Assembly (NCBI GenBank): GCA_947561395.2
Contig: OX387187.1
Span: forward strand, 6,702,976-6,766,975
Length of the DNA stretch: 64,000 nt
Direction of reading: 5' to 3'
From: Buxus sempervirens
Lineage: Eukaryota > Streptophyta > Magnoliopsida > Buxales > Buxaceae
Translations under genes and position numbers: made by a program
Shown: piece after piece, positions 38,201-46,506 of the stretch
Numbering within the stretch: position 1 is the first letter of the stretch
Layout of the letters: every line of letters begins with the position of its first letter
Notes under the pieces: generated by a model
The model's database searches: none
Seen by the model: the letters and a program-made list of their open reading frames with translations, nothing else
What the model was told of the DNA's origin: nothing

Positions 38201-38776
38201 TAGATTCCTTGAATAATTTCACATTGGCAATGCTAGAATCACATTAAATGAAAAAATTTCAACTTCAGCACTGAAAACATCATAATAAACATCTGCAAGC
38301 ACACAAAGCCAATAAAGAAAGCACAATGATTTATGCACTACTAATATTGAAAACTTCAGAAAACACACAAAAGGAAAATTTGAGAAATGCAAATTTCATT
38401 CATTAAAACTAATTTTCAGCAGTTATCACTGTCAAAAATCTGCATTATAAAAAGCCATCATAAAGAAAATGCTACAGAAACCATAACAGTCGGACTTTTA
38501 ATATGACAAACTGATAAAAGCAAGCTGCATTTTTCCCTAATGTTTCAACAAAGAATAGCAGATACAGAAAAGCAAATATCCTTGCCGCAAAAAGGATTCA
38601 CGCAAAAAGTGATCATATAAATATTAAATATCACTCACCAGATCTTCATTTTCAGCACCATAAGATCCAGATGATCGGCCGAGACATGAAGACTGGAAAA
38701 CCCTACTTCCCATTGACTGCGTCCTCCGAACACGAGAAGCCGACGTCGAAGCATCTTTGCTACTGCTCGATCCCAT
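17579..38776 (-). CDS. RING-H2 E3 ubiquitin ligase, six exons across 21 kb
   Basis: Predicted 568-residue protein assembled from exons 38639-38776, 37129-38175, 36481-36675, 36231-36385, 22266-22376 and 17579-17639. All introns are GT-AG and phases match (0, 0, 0, 2, 2). The N-terminus MGSSSSK is a good N-myristoylation signal. Residues 47-460 are Ser/Arg-rich and disordered-looking. The C-terminus holds a RING-H2 finger with ligands C513, C516, C531, H533, H536, C539, C551 and C554 (C-X2-C-X14-C-X-H-X2-H-X2-C-X11-C-X2-C), preceded by EEAAQ and followed by a short tail to Ser568. By family it would recruit an E2 and ubiquitinate unknown substrates, probably at a membrane if myristoylated. It resembles plant proteins often annotated RLIM/RNF6-like; I do not assign an orthologue. 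Introns 4 (13,854 bp) and 5 (4,626 bp) are full of transposons, yet the frame is intact. Confidence 0.9.
19236..19700. mobile_element. hAT-like terminal block with GGCATGCC palindromes
   Basis: GC-rich island in AT-rich intron. Many CATGCCG/CGGCATG palindromic boxes occur at 19309-19430 and 19650-19682, and it ends GAAAACCTTG, similar to the right end of the hAT element at 30011-30021 (GGCAAACCTTG). A 23-bp direct duplication (GGCTTTTTATTCAATGAATGTGT) sits at about 19437 and 19509. Subterminal short repeats of this kind are typical of hAT elements. No matching left terminus or 8-bp target duplication was found. Confidence 0.45.
19740..20780 (+). pseudogene. hAT transposase C-terminal tail fragment
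   Basis: Non-coding now, but collinear with the tail of the hAT element at 28700-29340: an Asp/Gly-rich repeat, then GAGTCCTTTCAATGAGAAGGC (compare AGTCCTTTCACTAGGGAGGC), a GGGTAAAGGAGAGGAGAGG phrase, AGTACTTCATCTTATAGATATG, and a Tyr/Pro-rich segment ([16 protein letters not shown]) corresponding to [13 protein letters not shown]. The region equivalent to the acidic run has become a (GGT)n expansion. The N-terminal part is missing and there are many stops. Confidence 0.6.
19995..20050 (+). repeat. (GGT)n / (GGC)n microsatellite
   Basis: About 18 tandem TGG/GGT triplets grading into GGC triplets. It sits inside the hAT tail fragment where the related element has GAT/GAC triplets. Confidence 0.9.
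22266..22376 (-). CDS. RING-H2 gene exon 5 (most of the RING finger)
   Basis: 111 nt with an AACAG acceptor and GTAAAA donor. It supplies the last base of Gln512, then [23 protein letters not shown] and DKWLKEIH, giving six of the eight zinc ligands. Reading phase (one base, 36 codons, two bases) fits exons 4 and 6 exactly. Too short for an ordinary ORF list. Confidence 0.92.
22976..22999. repeat. (GA)n microsatellite
   Basis: About 12 uninterrupted GA dinucleotides in intron 4. Confidence 0.95.
25044..26652 (-). pseudogene. L1-type LINE ORF2, C-terminal half
   Basis: On the minus strand from right to left: [15 protein letters not shown] (equivalent of SHLQFADDT, with the active-site DD changed to NY), [25 protein letters not shown] (26622-26329), [27 protein letters not shown] and [10 protein letters not shown] (26303-26000), then the zf-RVT region with [16 protein letters not shown] and [13 protein letters not shown] (25592-25044). 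Frameshifts separate the pieces. It is the 3' part of the L1 whose RT continues at 30322-31110; the two are separated by the LTR inserted at 26653-30320. Confidence 0.85.
27423..30021 (+). mobile_element. hAT DNA transposon with 8-bp target duplication
   Basis: Flanked by a perfect 8-bp direct repeat GTGCTTCT (27415-27422 and 30022-30029), the duplication size typical of hAT. The ends align as a degraded inverted repeat sharing GTTTG (TTGTGTTTGACG against CAAGGTTTGCC). Short GTGCC/ATTTCG subterminal repeats occupy 27470-27600 and 29880-30010. It contains a decayed transposase. It nests within the LTR at 26653-30320, which nests in L1. Confidence 0.8.
27830..29330 (+). pseudogene. hAT transposase, decayed
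   Basis: The clearest part is 28200-28480: [16 protein letters not shown], then [20 protein letters not shown] and [10 protein letters not shown], the hAT C-terminal dimerisation region. Upstream, [19 protein letters not shown] (28036-28090) may be the preceding exon. Downstream come an acidic [11 protein letters not shown] run with GGGHSHGP (28722-28830) and a Tyr/Pro-rich tail (29111-29329). The N-terminal BED finger and most of the catalytic domain are absent, and stops interrupt the rest. It would have catalysed cut-and-paste transposition; it cannot now. Confidence 0.8.
30322..31110 (-). pseudogene. L1-type LINE RT, N-terminal half
   Basis: Minus-strand fragments in L1 RT order: [28 protein letters not shown] and [10 protein letters not shown] (about 31010-30870), then after an insertion [41 protein letters not shown] and LSPLL-like residues (30560-30330). 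It continues at 26652 after the inserted LTR. An L1 3'-end copy (30559-30870) breaks it between the LEKA and DKVEW motifs. Stops and frameshifts throughout. Confidence 0.8.
30559..30870 (-). mobile_element. L1 3'-end retroposon inserted in L1 RT
   Basis: Plus strand begins with T-rich TTTTTTTTGGATCGGTAATGAAATC, the complement of an L1 3' terminus (...ATTACCGATCC plus poly(A)). It resembles the unit at 34596 and the L1 3' end at 17090-17116. It separates two adjacent RT motifs of the surrounding L1. The left border and target duplication are not resolved. Confidence 0.55.
31140..31365. mobile_element. Possible non-autonomous hAT-like element
   Basis: A block with GTGGCACG, CGGCGTGCCAACGAAACGAGG and CGTGCCAAC phrases. 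These resemble the subterminal repeats of the hAT element at 29880-30010. It lies between two L1 fragments. No inverted termini or target duplication could be fixed. Confidence 0.3.
31370..32470 (-). pseudogene. Second L1-type LINE RT fragment
   Basis: Minus-strand translation from 32463: [40 protein letters not shown]; then [26 protein letters not shown] (about 32020-31940), [51 protein letters not shown] and SRGLRQGD (to about 31620), and [15 protein letters not shown] (about 31480). The YADD segment is deleted between VSHR and GLKVNW. It is a separate copy from the L1 at 30322-31110, because the RPISL to LEKA block occurs in both. Confidence 0.85.
34596..34915 (-). mobile_element. L1 3'-end fragment
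   Basis: Plus strand starts TTTTTTTTTGGATCAGTAATAAGAG (complement of an L1 3' terminus with poly(A)). Upstream on the minus strand are residues [18 protein letters not shown] (about 34905-34850), the W..RNRRIF motif at the end of L1 ORF2. 5' truncated. Confidence 0.65.
35155..35199. repeat. (GA)n microsatellite
   Basis: About 22 GA dinucleotides in a purine-rich setting in intron 4. The frames that read through it are artefacts. Confidence 0.95.
35380..35810 (-). pseudogene. RTE-type LINE RT fragment
   Basis: Minus-strand residues [71 protein letters not shown] (35710-35468) and a following QRLRQIESF piece match the RT of plant RTE elements (GPDDIP.EVWKC, YKNKGD, NYRGIKLMSH). This clade differs from the L1 copies nearby. 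Truncated at both ends, with stops. Confidence 0.8.
35860..36172. repeat. 40-bp tandem repeat bracketed by an inverted repeat
   Basis: Four imperfect copies of a unit containing ATAATTTGGTTGAATTGATC and TTATTAATGCCGACT fill about 35928-36068. The flanks are inverted: GCATGATACTTTATTTG and CTCCTACTTTTTGTTTATC at 35862-35900 reappear reversed as AGTAGGAGC...GATAAACAAAAA (36075-36110) and CAAATAAAGTATCATGC (36150-36167). It ends about 60 bp from the exon 4 donor. Confidence 0.75.
36231..36385 (-). CDS. RING-H2 gene exon 4
   Basis: 155 nt, beginning [17 protein letters not shown] and ending KYETEEAA plus two bases before a consensus GTAAGT donor. It leads directly into the RING domain, which is found only 13.9 kb away. 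Confidence 0.88.
36386..36480 (-). other. Intron 3 of the RING-H2 gene
   Basis: 95-bp GT-AG intron, a normal small plant intron. Confidence 0.85.
36481..36675 (-). CDS. RING-H2 gene exon 3
   Basis: 65 codons, phase 0. Acceptor TTCAG before [14 protein letters not shown]; donor GTAATA after MLAEALFE. Contains a Cys-bearing [12 protein letters not shown] stretch but no named domain. Confidence 0.85.
36676..37128 (-). other. Intron 2 of the RING-H2 gene
   Basis: 453-bp AT-rich intron with no recognised insertion. Confidence 0.85.
37129..38175 (-). CDS. RING-H2 gene exon 2
   Basis: 349 codons, phase 0 at both ends, starting [11 protein letters not shown] after an ATAG acceptor and ending RRRRIRSQ before a GTTTGT donor. 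Low-complexity Ser/Arg/Asp-rich region without a recognised domain. The 352-residue open frame at 37084-38142 is this exon plus intron read-through. Confidence 0.9.
38176..38638 (-). other. Intron 1 of the RING-H2 gene
   Basis: 463-bp AT-rich intron (GTGAGT donor, ATAG acceptor) with nothing else recognised. Confidence 0.85.
38639..38776 (-). CDS. RING-H2 gene exon 1
   Basis: 46 codons from ATG at 38776 to a GTGAGT donor. It encodes [16 protein letters not shown]..., ending ENEDL. Gly2 and Ser6 suit N-myristoyltransferase. The start is chosen because this Met has the myristoylation context and the frame joins exon 2 in phase 0. Confidence 0.85.
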
Positions 38777-39600
38777 CACCCACTAACCGTCAATACCTTC
38801 TCTAAATGCAGCACATAGCCACCCAAAGCAATCCTTCAAAACGCATTCCTTCCACTATTCAAACCCTATTTCATTGAAAAATAAAAAGTAGAGGATCAGA
38901 AGATTATTCTGCTCGATCCCACCTCCCTTCAAATCTTAAAAAAAAATCTGCTCAAAATGCAGCTCTGATCCAACCAAAACAACCCCAGAAATCAAATTTT
39001 CACGTCGTCCAAACCCTAATGCATTGTTAAAAAAATCAAACAAAGGGGGAAAAAAAGTCAAAAAACTTTTTCTTCCGCGAAATCCCAGAAAAATAATGGA
39101 GTATTATCACATGAAACAAAACGAAAAAAAAAGCTAATGCGGGCTTCACTTGCAAGGAGGAAAATCCAGCAAATATAAGAATAAAATACAATGAATCATG
39201 CCTTCGATAACGAAACTTGATCCAGATTTGCAGGAACAAGTATTAAGAAAAAAATTTTGATTTTCACTTTTGCTCTGAAAGGCTGTGAATTCAAGGTTCA
39301 ATTTGAACGGTTGGATATTGATCTGCGGCTCTGTTACGTTAATTTGTACTATCACCTTTATTACTTCTGCTAACGAGACGATAAATCCACGAATAATGCC
39401 GTTTTCGACTGAGTGGCGTCGCAGAGATGCAGGCAAAGATAAATTCAAGATGGATGGACCACGCTTTTGAGTGGGAAGAACACTTTCGGGTTTTTTTTTT
39501 TTTTTTTGGTTTTTCTTGTTTTGGAGCAAATTACAGTTATCTCCTTTCCGTATCCTTCGATTAGTTTATCTTTTTTTTTTTTTTTTTTTTCGTCTTCGAT
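38777..39600 (-). promoter_or_regulatory. 5' UTR and upstream region of the RING-H2 gene
   Basis: Sequence preceding the ATG on the minus strand. It holds two AAACCCTA-type boxes on the plus strand (38862 and 39010; TAGGGTTT on the gene strand, a telo-box-like motif frequent in plant 5' regions). Poly(T) tracts occur at 39488-39507 and 39572-39590. The transcription start and TATA box are not certain. Confidence 0.45.
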
Positions 39601-40099
39601 AAGTTTATCCTTTGGTAATTTTTATTTAAGGTATAATAAATAAAAAGTTATAAATTTAAATGATTAAATCATCCATAACTTTTAAATTGATTATTATTAT
39701 TATAATATTTAAACCTTAAATTTTTATTTCTCAATATAAAAAATCTCAAAACCTTAAGACTTTTTGTATTTAAAGAAGGGTAAATTTGTTGAAAGACATT
39801 CAAATTTTAATAATGTTATTATAAACGGAGCGACATGTAGCAAGTAATAAACCCAAAAAGGAGCTTAGTGCCATGTTAGAAACCGCAAAAGAGGTAATTG
39901 CAGTCATAAGAAACTAAAAAGAAAGTAAGTGTGACTTTTTTCCTTTTTTAAAAAAAATATGTTTTTCTAACTTTTAAACTCAAGATTGGAGGATGGGAAG
40001 CTTTTGTTTTTCATAAATTTGTAACGTGGGCGCTAGGTTATAACTAACTCAATAAAAAGGTTTTAAAACACAACAATTAACTAGGAATATGGCATGTGC
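39601..40099. other. AT-rich intergenic stretch
   Basis: No gene, RNA or repeat border recognised. Confidence 0.5.
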
Positions 40100-40250
40100 T
40101 TCATCATCGTCGTCATCGTCATCATCATCATCATAAGCCAGTTCTTACCAAAGTGGGATCGGCGACAAGAATCTTGTCTCTCCATCCCGCTCTATCAAAA
40201 ATCATATTTATAGTTAATTTATGTTTTTGTAAATCTTATTTTATAAACTC
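40100..40250 (-). mobile_element. RTE LINE/SINE 3' tail
   Basis: (CAT/CGT)n microsatellite (40101-40134) followed by AAGCCAGTTCTTACCAAAGTG and GGATCGGCGAC. This is the complement of the characteristic plant RTE 3' end (GTCGGC...CACTT...GGCTT followed by simple repeats instead of poly(A)). Confidence 0.7.
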
Positions 40251-40259
40251 CATCCATGT

Positions 40260-41923
40260 CTTTTGTAATTAGATAATTATTAGAATTAAAAACTAATTTG
40301 ACTTAAGATGGAACTAAATTGAATTTATATAGCAAGATTTATGGCTTATTAAGTGGAAAAAGGGCACTTTAGTAATCAAACTTGGTTAGGAGTCCTAAAT
40401 TGTGAAATTAGTGAAGTTATGGGGTGATTGGGTAATATTTAAAAATAGGAATAAATAATAGAACGAAAATAAATTAAATTAGAAATTAGAGATTAAATGA
40501 AATCCTAATCCTAGTTAGAATAGGGAAGTCTAGTAAAATTATAATCCTAATAGGAAATCTAATTCCTAATTGGAGTAAGAAAACTTAAGGCCCCATTATA
40601 AATAGAAAGCTATGGAATATTTTTAAGACTTTTAGCTTATCAATGGAGATCTGAATGTGGAGAGAAACCCTAAGAGCTTGGACATGGAGAAGATGAAGGA
40701 GAAGAAGTAAGAATATTGATCTAGAGAGAGAATAAGAGGATTCAAGAGAGAAGAAAGTGCTGTAGAAAATTCCTGTCCAAATTTCATCAAAACGATATCT
40801 GTAGAGATTCCACCATTGGATCAATCTCAAATTTTTTTTGATGAATTTGACATGTAGAAAACTCCAACAGTGGAATCTCTACAGATCTCGTTTTGATGAA
40901 ATCTGGACAGGAATTTCTATAGTTCTTCCATCACTATAGTTCTTCCATCTGAACAGTGGAATCTCTATAGTTCTTCCATCTGAACGGTGAAGATTGCGTT
41001 TGGACCTATCTAGATCAATCCTTGACCGCTGCAGGTGCGGCCTGGTCTTAGCCGAGGTTGCTATCAGTAAACGGTTTTGTTTTATTTTTCAGGTTACCAT
41101 CCATATGCTTCAATGAGACATCGACTTTTCACGAGCTTTATATTGGTCATGCAGGTTGGTTACTTGTGACTTGCACGTTGGAGCTATGATTTGGCTGTGC
41201 TTGAGGATCACTCGTGATTTGCACATGTACTGGTATTAGACATGTTTGTTGTGGGTCCATTAATCTTTGATCGGATTGGTATGGCCTCCGCGGAAGCGGT
41301 ACCCATGATGGGATTTTATTTTGGACTTTGGATTATACTCGCCAACCCATGCGTGGGTGGTCTGCATTGATGGTTGATGGAGGAGATGGTAGTGACTGCA
41401 AGTGCGGGCTCCATCTATCATATAAGTCGTGATGTGGCGAAATATGGGGGCAAGAATATTCTTATTAAGTGGTTTCAATTCACGAGTCCTATTTTGTCAC
41501 ACGTGTTTGTTTTGGATTGATAATTGTTATTATTGTATCATCGTATTATTGTGGTTTTGGTTTTATCGTTCACCTCATGACTAGTATTGTAAAATTATGG
41601 ACTGTTTTACATCATGCACCTTGCTACTTGTTGAGATTTATTCTCACTCCGGTTTCACCCCATTTTTCAGGTACTCTTGGCAAGGACGTCAAAGCTTGGG
41701 CTAATTATAGATGGGTAGTTTATATAGTTGTAGGTTATTCATGAAATTGAAATCATTGTATATCATGGTTGTTGATTAATAAAGAGAATTTAAATTTAAG
41801 TTTCCGCATTTACTCTGATTATAAAGTTAGAAAAAGTTTTAAATTATCAAGTTTCTTTAGTTGTTTTGTTTGATTACCATAACACCTCAGGTTTGGGAAT
41901 GGACCTGGAACCGGGGCGTTACA
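40260..41923 (+). mobile_element. Long LTR Z, 5' border unresolved
   Basis: Ends ACCGGGGCGTTACA at 41923. TATA box (TATAAATA) at 40597-40604. Shares the TTGTTGAGATTTATTCTCACTCC and TTTTTCAGGT phrases (41627-41670) with LTR B (10999-11045). It contains a long inverted repeat (40757-40922). No coding domains; the exact left end was not found. It abuts the primer-binding-site region of the minus-oriented element to its right. Confidence 0.55.
40757..40922 (+). repeat. Near-perfect inverted repeat (hairpin) in LTR Z
   Basis: The left arm 40757-40818 (contains CCTGTCCAAATTTCATCAAA and CTGTAGAGATTCCACC) pairs with the right arm 40862-40921 (contains its complement, GGAATCTCTACAG and TTTGATGAAATCTGGACAGG). 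About 60-nt arms with roughly six differences and a 43-nt loop. Followed by a triplicated TATAGTTCTTCCATC phrase to 40985. Confidence 0.85.
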
Positions 41924-41991
41924 TCTATCTAGTGTATCACTCCCCAAGACCTGCCTAAGGTTTTCTAAAACCTAGGGCTCATGAACCAAAT

Positions 41992-42003
41992 GCTCTGATA
42001 CCA
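41992..42003 (-). other. Primer binding site of a minus-oriented LTR element
   Basis: Minus strand reads TGGTATCAGAGC, complementary to the 3' end of initiator-Met tRNA and common in plant LTR elements. It is three bases after the LTR end at 42007. The downstream leader (41924-41991) is then cut off by LTR Z. Confidence 0.8.
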
Positions 42004-42006
42004 CCT

Positions 42007-42409
42007 TGTAACGCCCCGAATCCGGGTCTCTTTTTTTTTTTTTACTCGGATCAAGGCATTAACTTGTGATACATTACAATCAGCTTAAAGATAAAGAAAT
42101 AGAGAACTAAGATTTATCAGATTGCTAGGAAGCTTAAATTATTCCTTAGAAACTGGATCTTTCTATTACATTAATTAATCAAATGAAAGGCAACTACAAG
42201 CTTAACTAACTCATAAATCCTACTAAATCACCTACAATTAGTCCAAGAAAATAAATACATCTATGTAAAATGTCCTACTCTTGTTTTTTGACTTTTCTAT
42301 ACTACAAGCCCACTATCAAACTAACCAGAGGCGTCCTCTCCAAGATGACCTGAAAAACAAAATATAAAGTAGGGGTGAGATACGAATATCTCAGTAGGTA
42401 ACACGTGCA
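42007..42409 (-). mobile_element. 5' LTR fragment W (minus orientation), split by the Tat element
   Basis: Plus strand TGTAACGCCCCGAATCC at 42007 is the complement of the LTR 3' end next to the primer binding site. It contains GGGTGAGATACGAATATCTCAG (42374-42395), shared with LTR A (7989-8013). At 42409 it is interrupted by the Tat element; the rest would resume beyond the right window edge. The expected target duplication is GTGCA (42405-42409). Confidence 0.7.
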
Positions 42410-42500
42410 TGTAGACACCCCAAATTGCACAAACAATCATCAAAAATCATTATCTCCTGGAAAGCCAGCACAGAATTTGAAGAAAATATACTTTTACCTG

Positions 42501-42640
42501 TATCCGGATACTCCATCCGGATACAAGTACTTCTTCATGTATCCGGAATGATTATCCGGATACATGTGAGCCTTAATGTATCCGGTACCATGTACCGGAT
42601 ACCTTAAAGCACTTTGTTATCCGGTCTGATATACCGGATA
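42501..42640 (+). promoter_or_regulatory. Array of four TATCCGG-N9-CCGGATA palindromes in the LTR
   Basis: Modules at 42501-42523, 42540-42562, 42579-42601 and 42618-42640: identical 7-bp half-sites, fixed 9-nt centre, exact 39-bp pitch. They lie about 160 bp upstream of the TATA box. The same array recurs in the 3' LTR at 62673-62812. Confidence 0.95.
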
Positions 42641-42797
42641 CCTTAAGTTTGCTCAAAATTAGGGTTTTCCGAGAGCTTTTCACTTTTACCATCATGTCCC
42701 TCATTAAATGAGGGGAAATCGCGGAAATAACCTTAGGGTTTAGGTTGGAGGGGTTCTAGACATTAATTTGTGTCTACCAATGACCTTAGCCCTTGCC

Positions 42798-42805
42798 TAT
42801 AAATA
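42798..42805 (+). promoter_or_regulatory. LTR TATA box
   Basis: TATAAATA in a CCTATAAATAGGAG context. The probable start of genomic RNA lies about 30 bp downstream. Confidence 0.75.
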
Positions 42806-44687
42806 GGAGCCTCCTCCTTGAGCAAATGGCACACAACTCTTGTTTTGAATTCTCGCAAAGAAGAACTCCAAGAGAAGAAGAAAACCGCTGTGGAATCGCC
42901 TCCAGCACTCAGGTAAGCCTCAACTTTTCTTTTTATTTTCTGTCTTTACATTCCTAGATCTAGATCTCTTCTTCTACATTTCTGTAGTGTAAAGCCTTGT
43001 TTGTATGTGTGGAAATCCTTCCCTGGCTCAAAGTATCTCAAGACTCCCCTAGCCGTAAAACGTGAAGGCGGATCTAAGAGAAACGAGACTGGGGATTGAC
43101 CCTAGTGCTAGAACCTATGTAGCATAAGGCCTTTTTGATTGATTGTAAACCGTTCCATATTCAAAGTACCCTTGATTATCTTAAAGAGAACAGAGGGAAA
43201 CGATAATGGAACGGAACCCTAGGCTATGCTAGAACCTATTTTGTTGAATCTATATGCATGTGTATGGATCTTGCTTGGTTTTTTCACTTTTGCACACATA
43301 TCACTATTTTGGCGGGATAGGCTCATATTAGGGGTTTATTGCATTTATTGTGATAAATCTCAAATAAATGGCCTAAATCAATTCTGGAATATTTTTAAAT
43401 GTTTTTCAAAGGTTTTGGATTCATCTCACACGAATCACACACTTTTTATCAATTTTCGGATTTGGTTTTTACTCAAAAATGGCTTAGCTTGACAGCACCT
43501 GTACCCTTACTTCGGACGTCCGTAACTTCATCATCCGGATGAATTTTGGGGTGATTTCAGAACCATGGGAAAGGTGAGGCTGTCTAGTTTATGTCCACCA
43601 AATTTCATGAATTTCTATCTAGCCGATTTTTGACACTTCTCTGTCGAAGTTAAGTGGACAGTTCAGGTCCAAGTACAGAACTTGTCACTTCGACGGACCG
43701 CCATGTGTTCGTTTTAAGTCCGATTCAAGTGGTTTTTATTTCTGAGTACTCCTTTTTGAGTCTATTTTCAAATCCAGTTAGTTTCATAATTTTTGGATTC
43801 CATTTGAATTATTGGTAGCTGATTTACTCAGAACTGCTCATTTGCATTTTTCTGGGTAAATCTGTGATCTTCGGGGCCTGTTCGGGAGACCGCCCAAGGT
43901 ACACCCGAAGGGATTTTTATATGAGGCTAGTTTCTGTTGAAAGATGGCCATACAGACTTCAATCACACCAAATTTCACGGATTTCTATGTAATTGATTTT
44001 TCTAGACAATTTTCCAAAGTTGCCCACTTACTACTTTTAAAAATCCCCAGCAGCAACTTCAAAGGAGCATAACTCCTAGGATTTTTATCCGATTAACTTG
44101 AGATTTTGCATGAGTTCCTTATTTATCATAATCTTTCAAATGGAGTTGGTTTGAATCAATTTAAAATTGGATTTGAATGATTTCAAAACAAAGGACCTTA
44201 CTTTTTACCAAAATTCCCGGATTTGCCTCAACTTGGTTTTGGCCACTTTTACTTTGATTTCCATCTTTTGAAATACTCCAGAAGTGATATTGACATAAGA
44301 GAGGATCTAAAATCCATTTGGATCCTCATGTGAAAATATCATACATTGTTCCTTTTTCAAGGCTTTTTCATGATTTTTAGCAAGTTTTTTATTTTCTTTT
44401 TAGCATGAACATACACTTGGCAACCACTTCGTGTGGATGAATGGGGGTGCCTAACACCTTCCCCTGTTCATAATCTAATCCCCTTACCCATCTCTGGATT
44501 TGATTTTCAAGTAGGGTTATTTTTATCCTAGAATTTGTCTTTTGGCTATTTTTACCTACTTTTGTATCTTTGGTGTCCATTCTCACCCCAAAATCATGAA
44601 TGGTGGCGACTCTCCCACTTTTTGCGTTGAGCCCGTGTGTTGACGGAGGGACGATCACTCCGGTGATTTTTTCCCATGTCTCACAAC

Positions 44688-44706
44688 TGGCGACTCTGCT
44701 GGGGAC
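44688..44706 (+). other. Primer binding site (tRNA-Arg type)
   Basis: TGGCGACTCTGCTGGGGAC, two bases after the LTR end. Complementary to a tRNA 3' end ending CCA, of the Arg type used by Tat/Ogre elements. Confidence 0.85.
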
Positions 44707-44929
44707 TTGTGGATTTAAGCCTTTTTGTGTTTTGTTCATGCTTTCTTTACTTGTGAATGCTTGCTATTTTACTTATGTTATTTGTGCATATTGTGGTATC
44801 TTGAAATCTGATTGGGATACTTTGAAATCTAGATGAATAAAGGCATGCGTATATGGTTGTATTATGCTTAGGATCATGTTTATGGCCTTATCTTGTTGTG
44901 CATGTCTACTTGTTTTTTGTACCTTGTTT

Positions 44930-45310
44930 TAGGAGGTTTTAGTGCCATGTTTTGAGCACGAAAATAATGAGCAAAAATCTGTAAATACAGTAGCCATTAA
45001 GATGGTTTTCAAGCATGTAATCCCTCATGAAAACACTTTTGTATCATGTCAAGTAGTTGCTAAATTTTTAGGCATTAATTTGGGGGTATAAGGGAAGCAC
45101 TTTTGAGCATGAAAATTCTGGAAATTTCAGTGTATATTTGGGGAATTTCAAGCATGTTTTACCTCATTGAAACACTTTTGAACCATGTCAAGTAGTGCTA
45201 AAATTTTAGGCTCCAATTTGGGTAGAAATAGTACACTTTGAGCATGAAAAAGAGCATGAAATCTGGGATTTTAGGGAATGCTTTTGGGTTTCAAGCATGC
45301 TTACATGATT
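44930..45310 (+). repeat. Diverged tandem repeats in the leader
   Basis: Two to three imperfect copies of a unit of roughly 130 bp containing GAGCATGAAAA, TTTCAAGCATG, AAACACTTTTG and CATGTCAAGTAGT. Non-coding. Confidence 0.7.
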
Positions 45311-46064
45311 TAATGGTTGTTTGTACAAATGACATGTTTTGTATAACACTTTTTGGGCATGTGATATTTTTTGTGCATATTTAGTTGTTTTGGTGCTTGC
45401 TTGCTTGTATTTAGCTTCATTATCTTTGTCATTAGTACCTTGGCTTGAAATTGAATGCATGGCTACGAAAAAGAGTGGCAAGGGGCTGGGACGTTGTGAA
45501 TGTTACCACAATTTAAAATTGCACTTGAGCACTTGAAACAATTTGCACAGCCTACCCTTTTACCTATTAGGAAGTAGAACCATGAATGTGTGTAGCTTGG
45601 CGCACCGAGGTCGTGACTTCGGAAAGCGAAAGTGAAAACATTTACCTTAGAATTTGGGTCAATGATGTGATGACAATGGGATCTGTGATTCGATTCCGGG
45701 CATCACTAGACTTGAGTTTTAAGTTGCCAATTAAGCCAAAACCCAAAAACCATACGCTTGAAGGTGGAGAAACACGTTTTCGGCTAAAAGCACAATTGCG
45801 TTTGGGGAAATTGGGTGTAAATGTGGGAAGGCCGTTTGCATGTTTTACAGGCCAAGGTATAATGTGAATACCATGTTGAATGAAGGTAATACAAGGTGGC
45901 AAGGTAAAGCCATGTTCTTTTCCTAAATTTAGGGAATTTTGCAAGTATGATGTCCAAGCCCAATTTGGGGCAAGTTTTGAAGGTCAAATTAAGGTGAACA
46001 TCAATTGGGAATGAAAAAAATCAAATCTGGTGAAAAAATGAGGCAAAAAGGGCCATTTCGGCAA
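45311..46064 (+). other. Leader sequence without recognised features
   Basis: No coding domain recognised. Frames at 45586-45987 overlap on both strands and show no family resemblance, so I do not call an Ogre-type ORF1. Confidence 0.4.
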
Positions 46065-46204
46065 TAACCGGTAACTCAGGCCGGTTAATAACAACTCTGT
46101 TCATATCCGGTACATATTTCCGGATACAAAGACATATGCGGATATCCGGTTAGATTGACCGGATACAATAAGGCATATTCTTATCCGGAATAGTATACCG
46201 GATA
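46065..46204 (+). promoter_or_regulatory. Leader array of four palindromic modules
   Basis: Modules at 46065-46087 (variant TAACCGG-N9-CCGGTTA, both half-sites changed symmetrically), 46104-46126, 46143-46165 and 46182-46204, at an exact 39-bp pitch. No TATA box lies next to it on either strand. Confidence 0.93.
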
Positions 46205-46506
46205 CATTCAAAAAATGCACAAATTGGCTTTTCAGCCCAAATTTTCAAAATAAAATGCCTAAAACACTGTGGATAATCCTTAGGCACCCCGAAAAGAACA
46301 TAAGAAATGTTCCCAAAAATACAAAATCAAAAAAAAAATACAATAAAAAAAAACAAAAAAGGATAAAACATTCTTTCAAGATTTAACCTAAGTTTGAAAA
46401 TCAAAGAGGAAACCAAGGTGTCATATTTTTTGACACCAACTCAACTCAAACATATGTCAATCCAGCTTTAGAACTGGAAAATCTTCTAAAATGCATCAGA
46501 TTTCAA

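Larger units (their letters stand above)
42410..44685 (+). repeat. 5' LTR of the Tat element
   Basis: 2276 bp, TGTAGACACC to TCTCACA (TG...CA). U3 carries four palindromic modules (42501-42640); a TATA box TATAAATA is at 42798-42805; a strong splice donor CTCAG|GTAAGC is at 42912/42913. The matching 3' LTR segment differs at only three sites that I found. The short open frames within it recur in the 3' LTR only because the LTRs are copies. Confidence 0.95.

Noticed and set aside
42501..42640. Regular repeat-spacer pattern resembling a CRISPR array
   Set aside because: Plant nuclear retrotransposon context, 23-bp palindromes with only 16-nt intervals, array copied in both LTRs, and no cas genes.
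43226..43492. 88-residue frame present twice (43226 and 63398)
   Set aside because: Duplicated only because it lies in both LTRs; no domain and no coding signature.
45586..45987. Possible Ogre ORF1 in the leader
   Set aside because: Frames are short, overlap on both strands and show no recognisable similarity or splice support.
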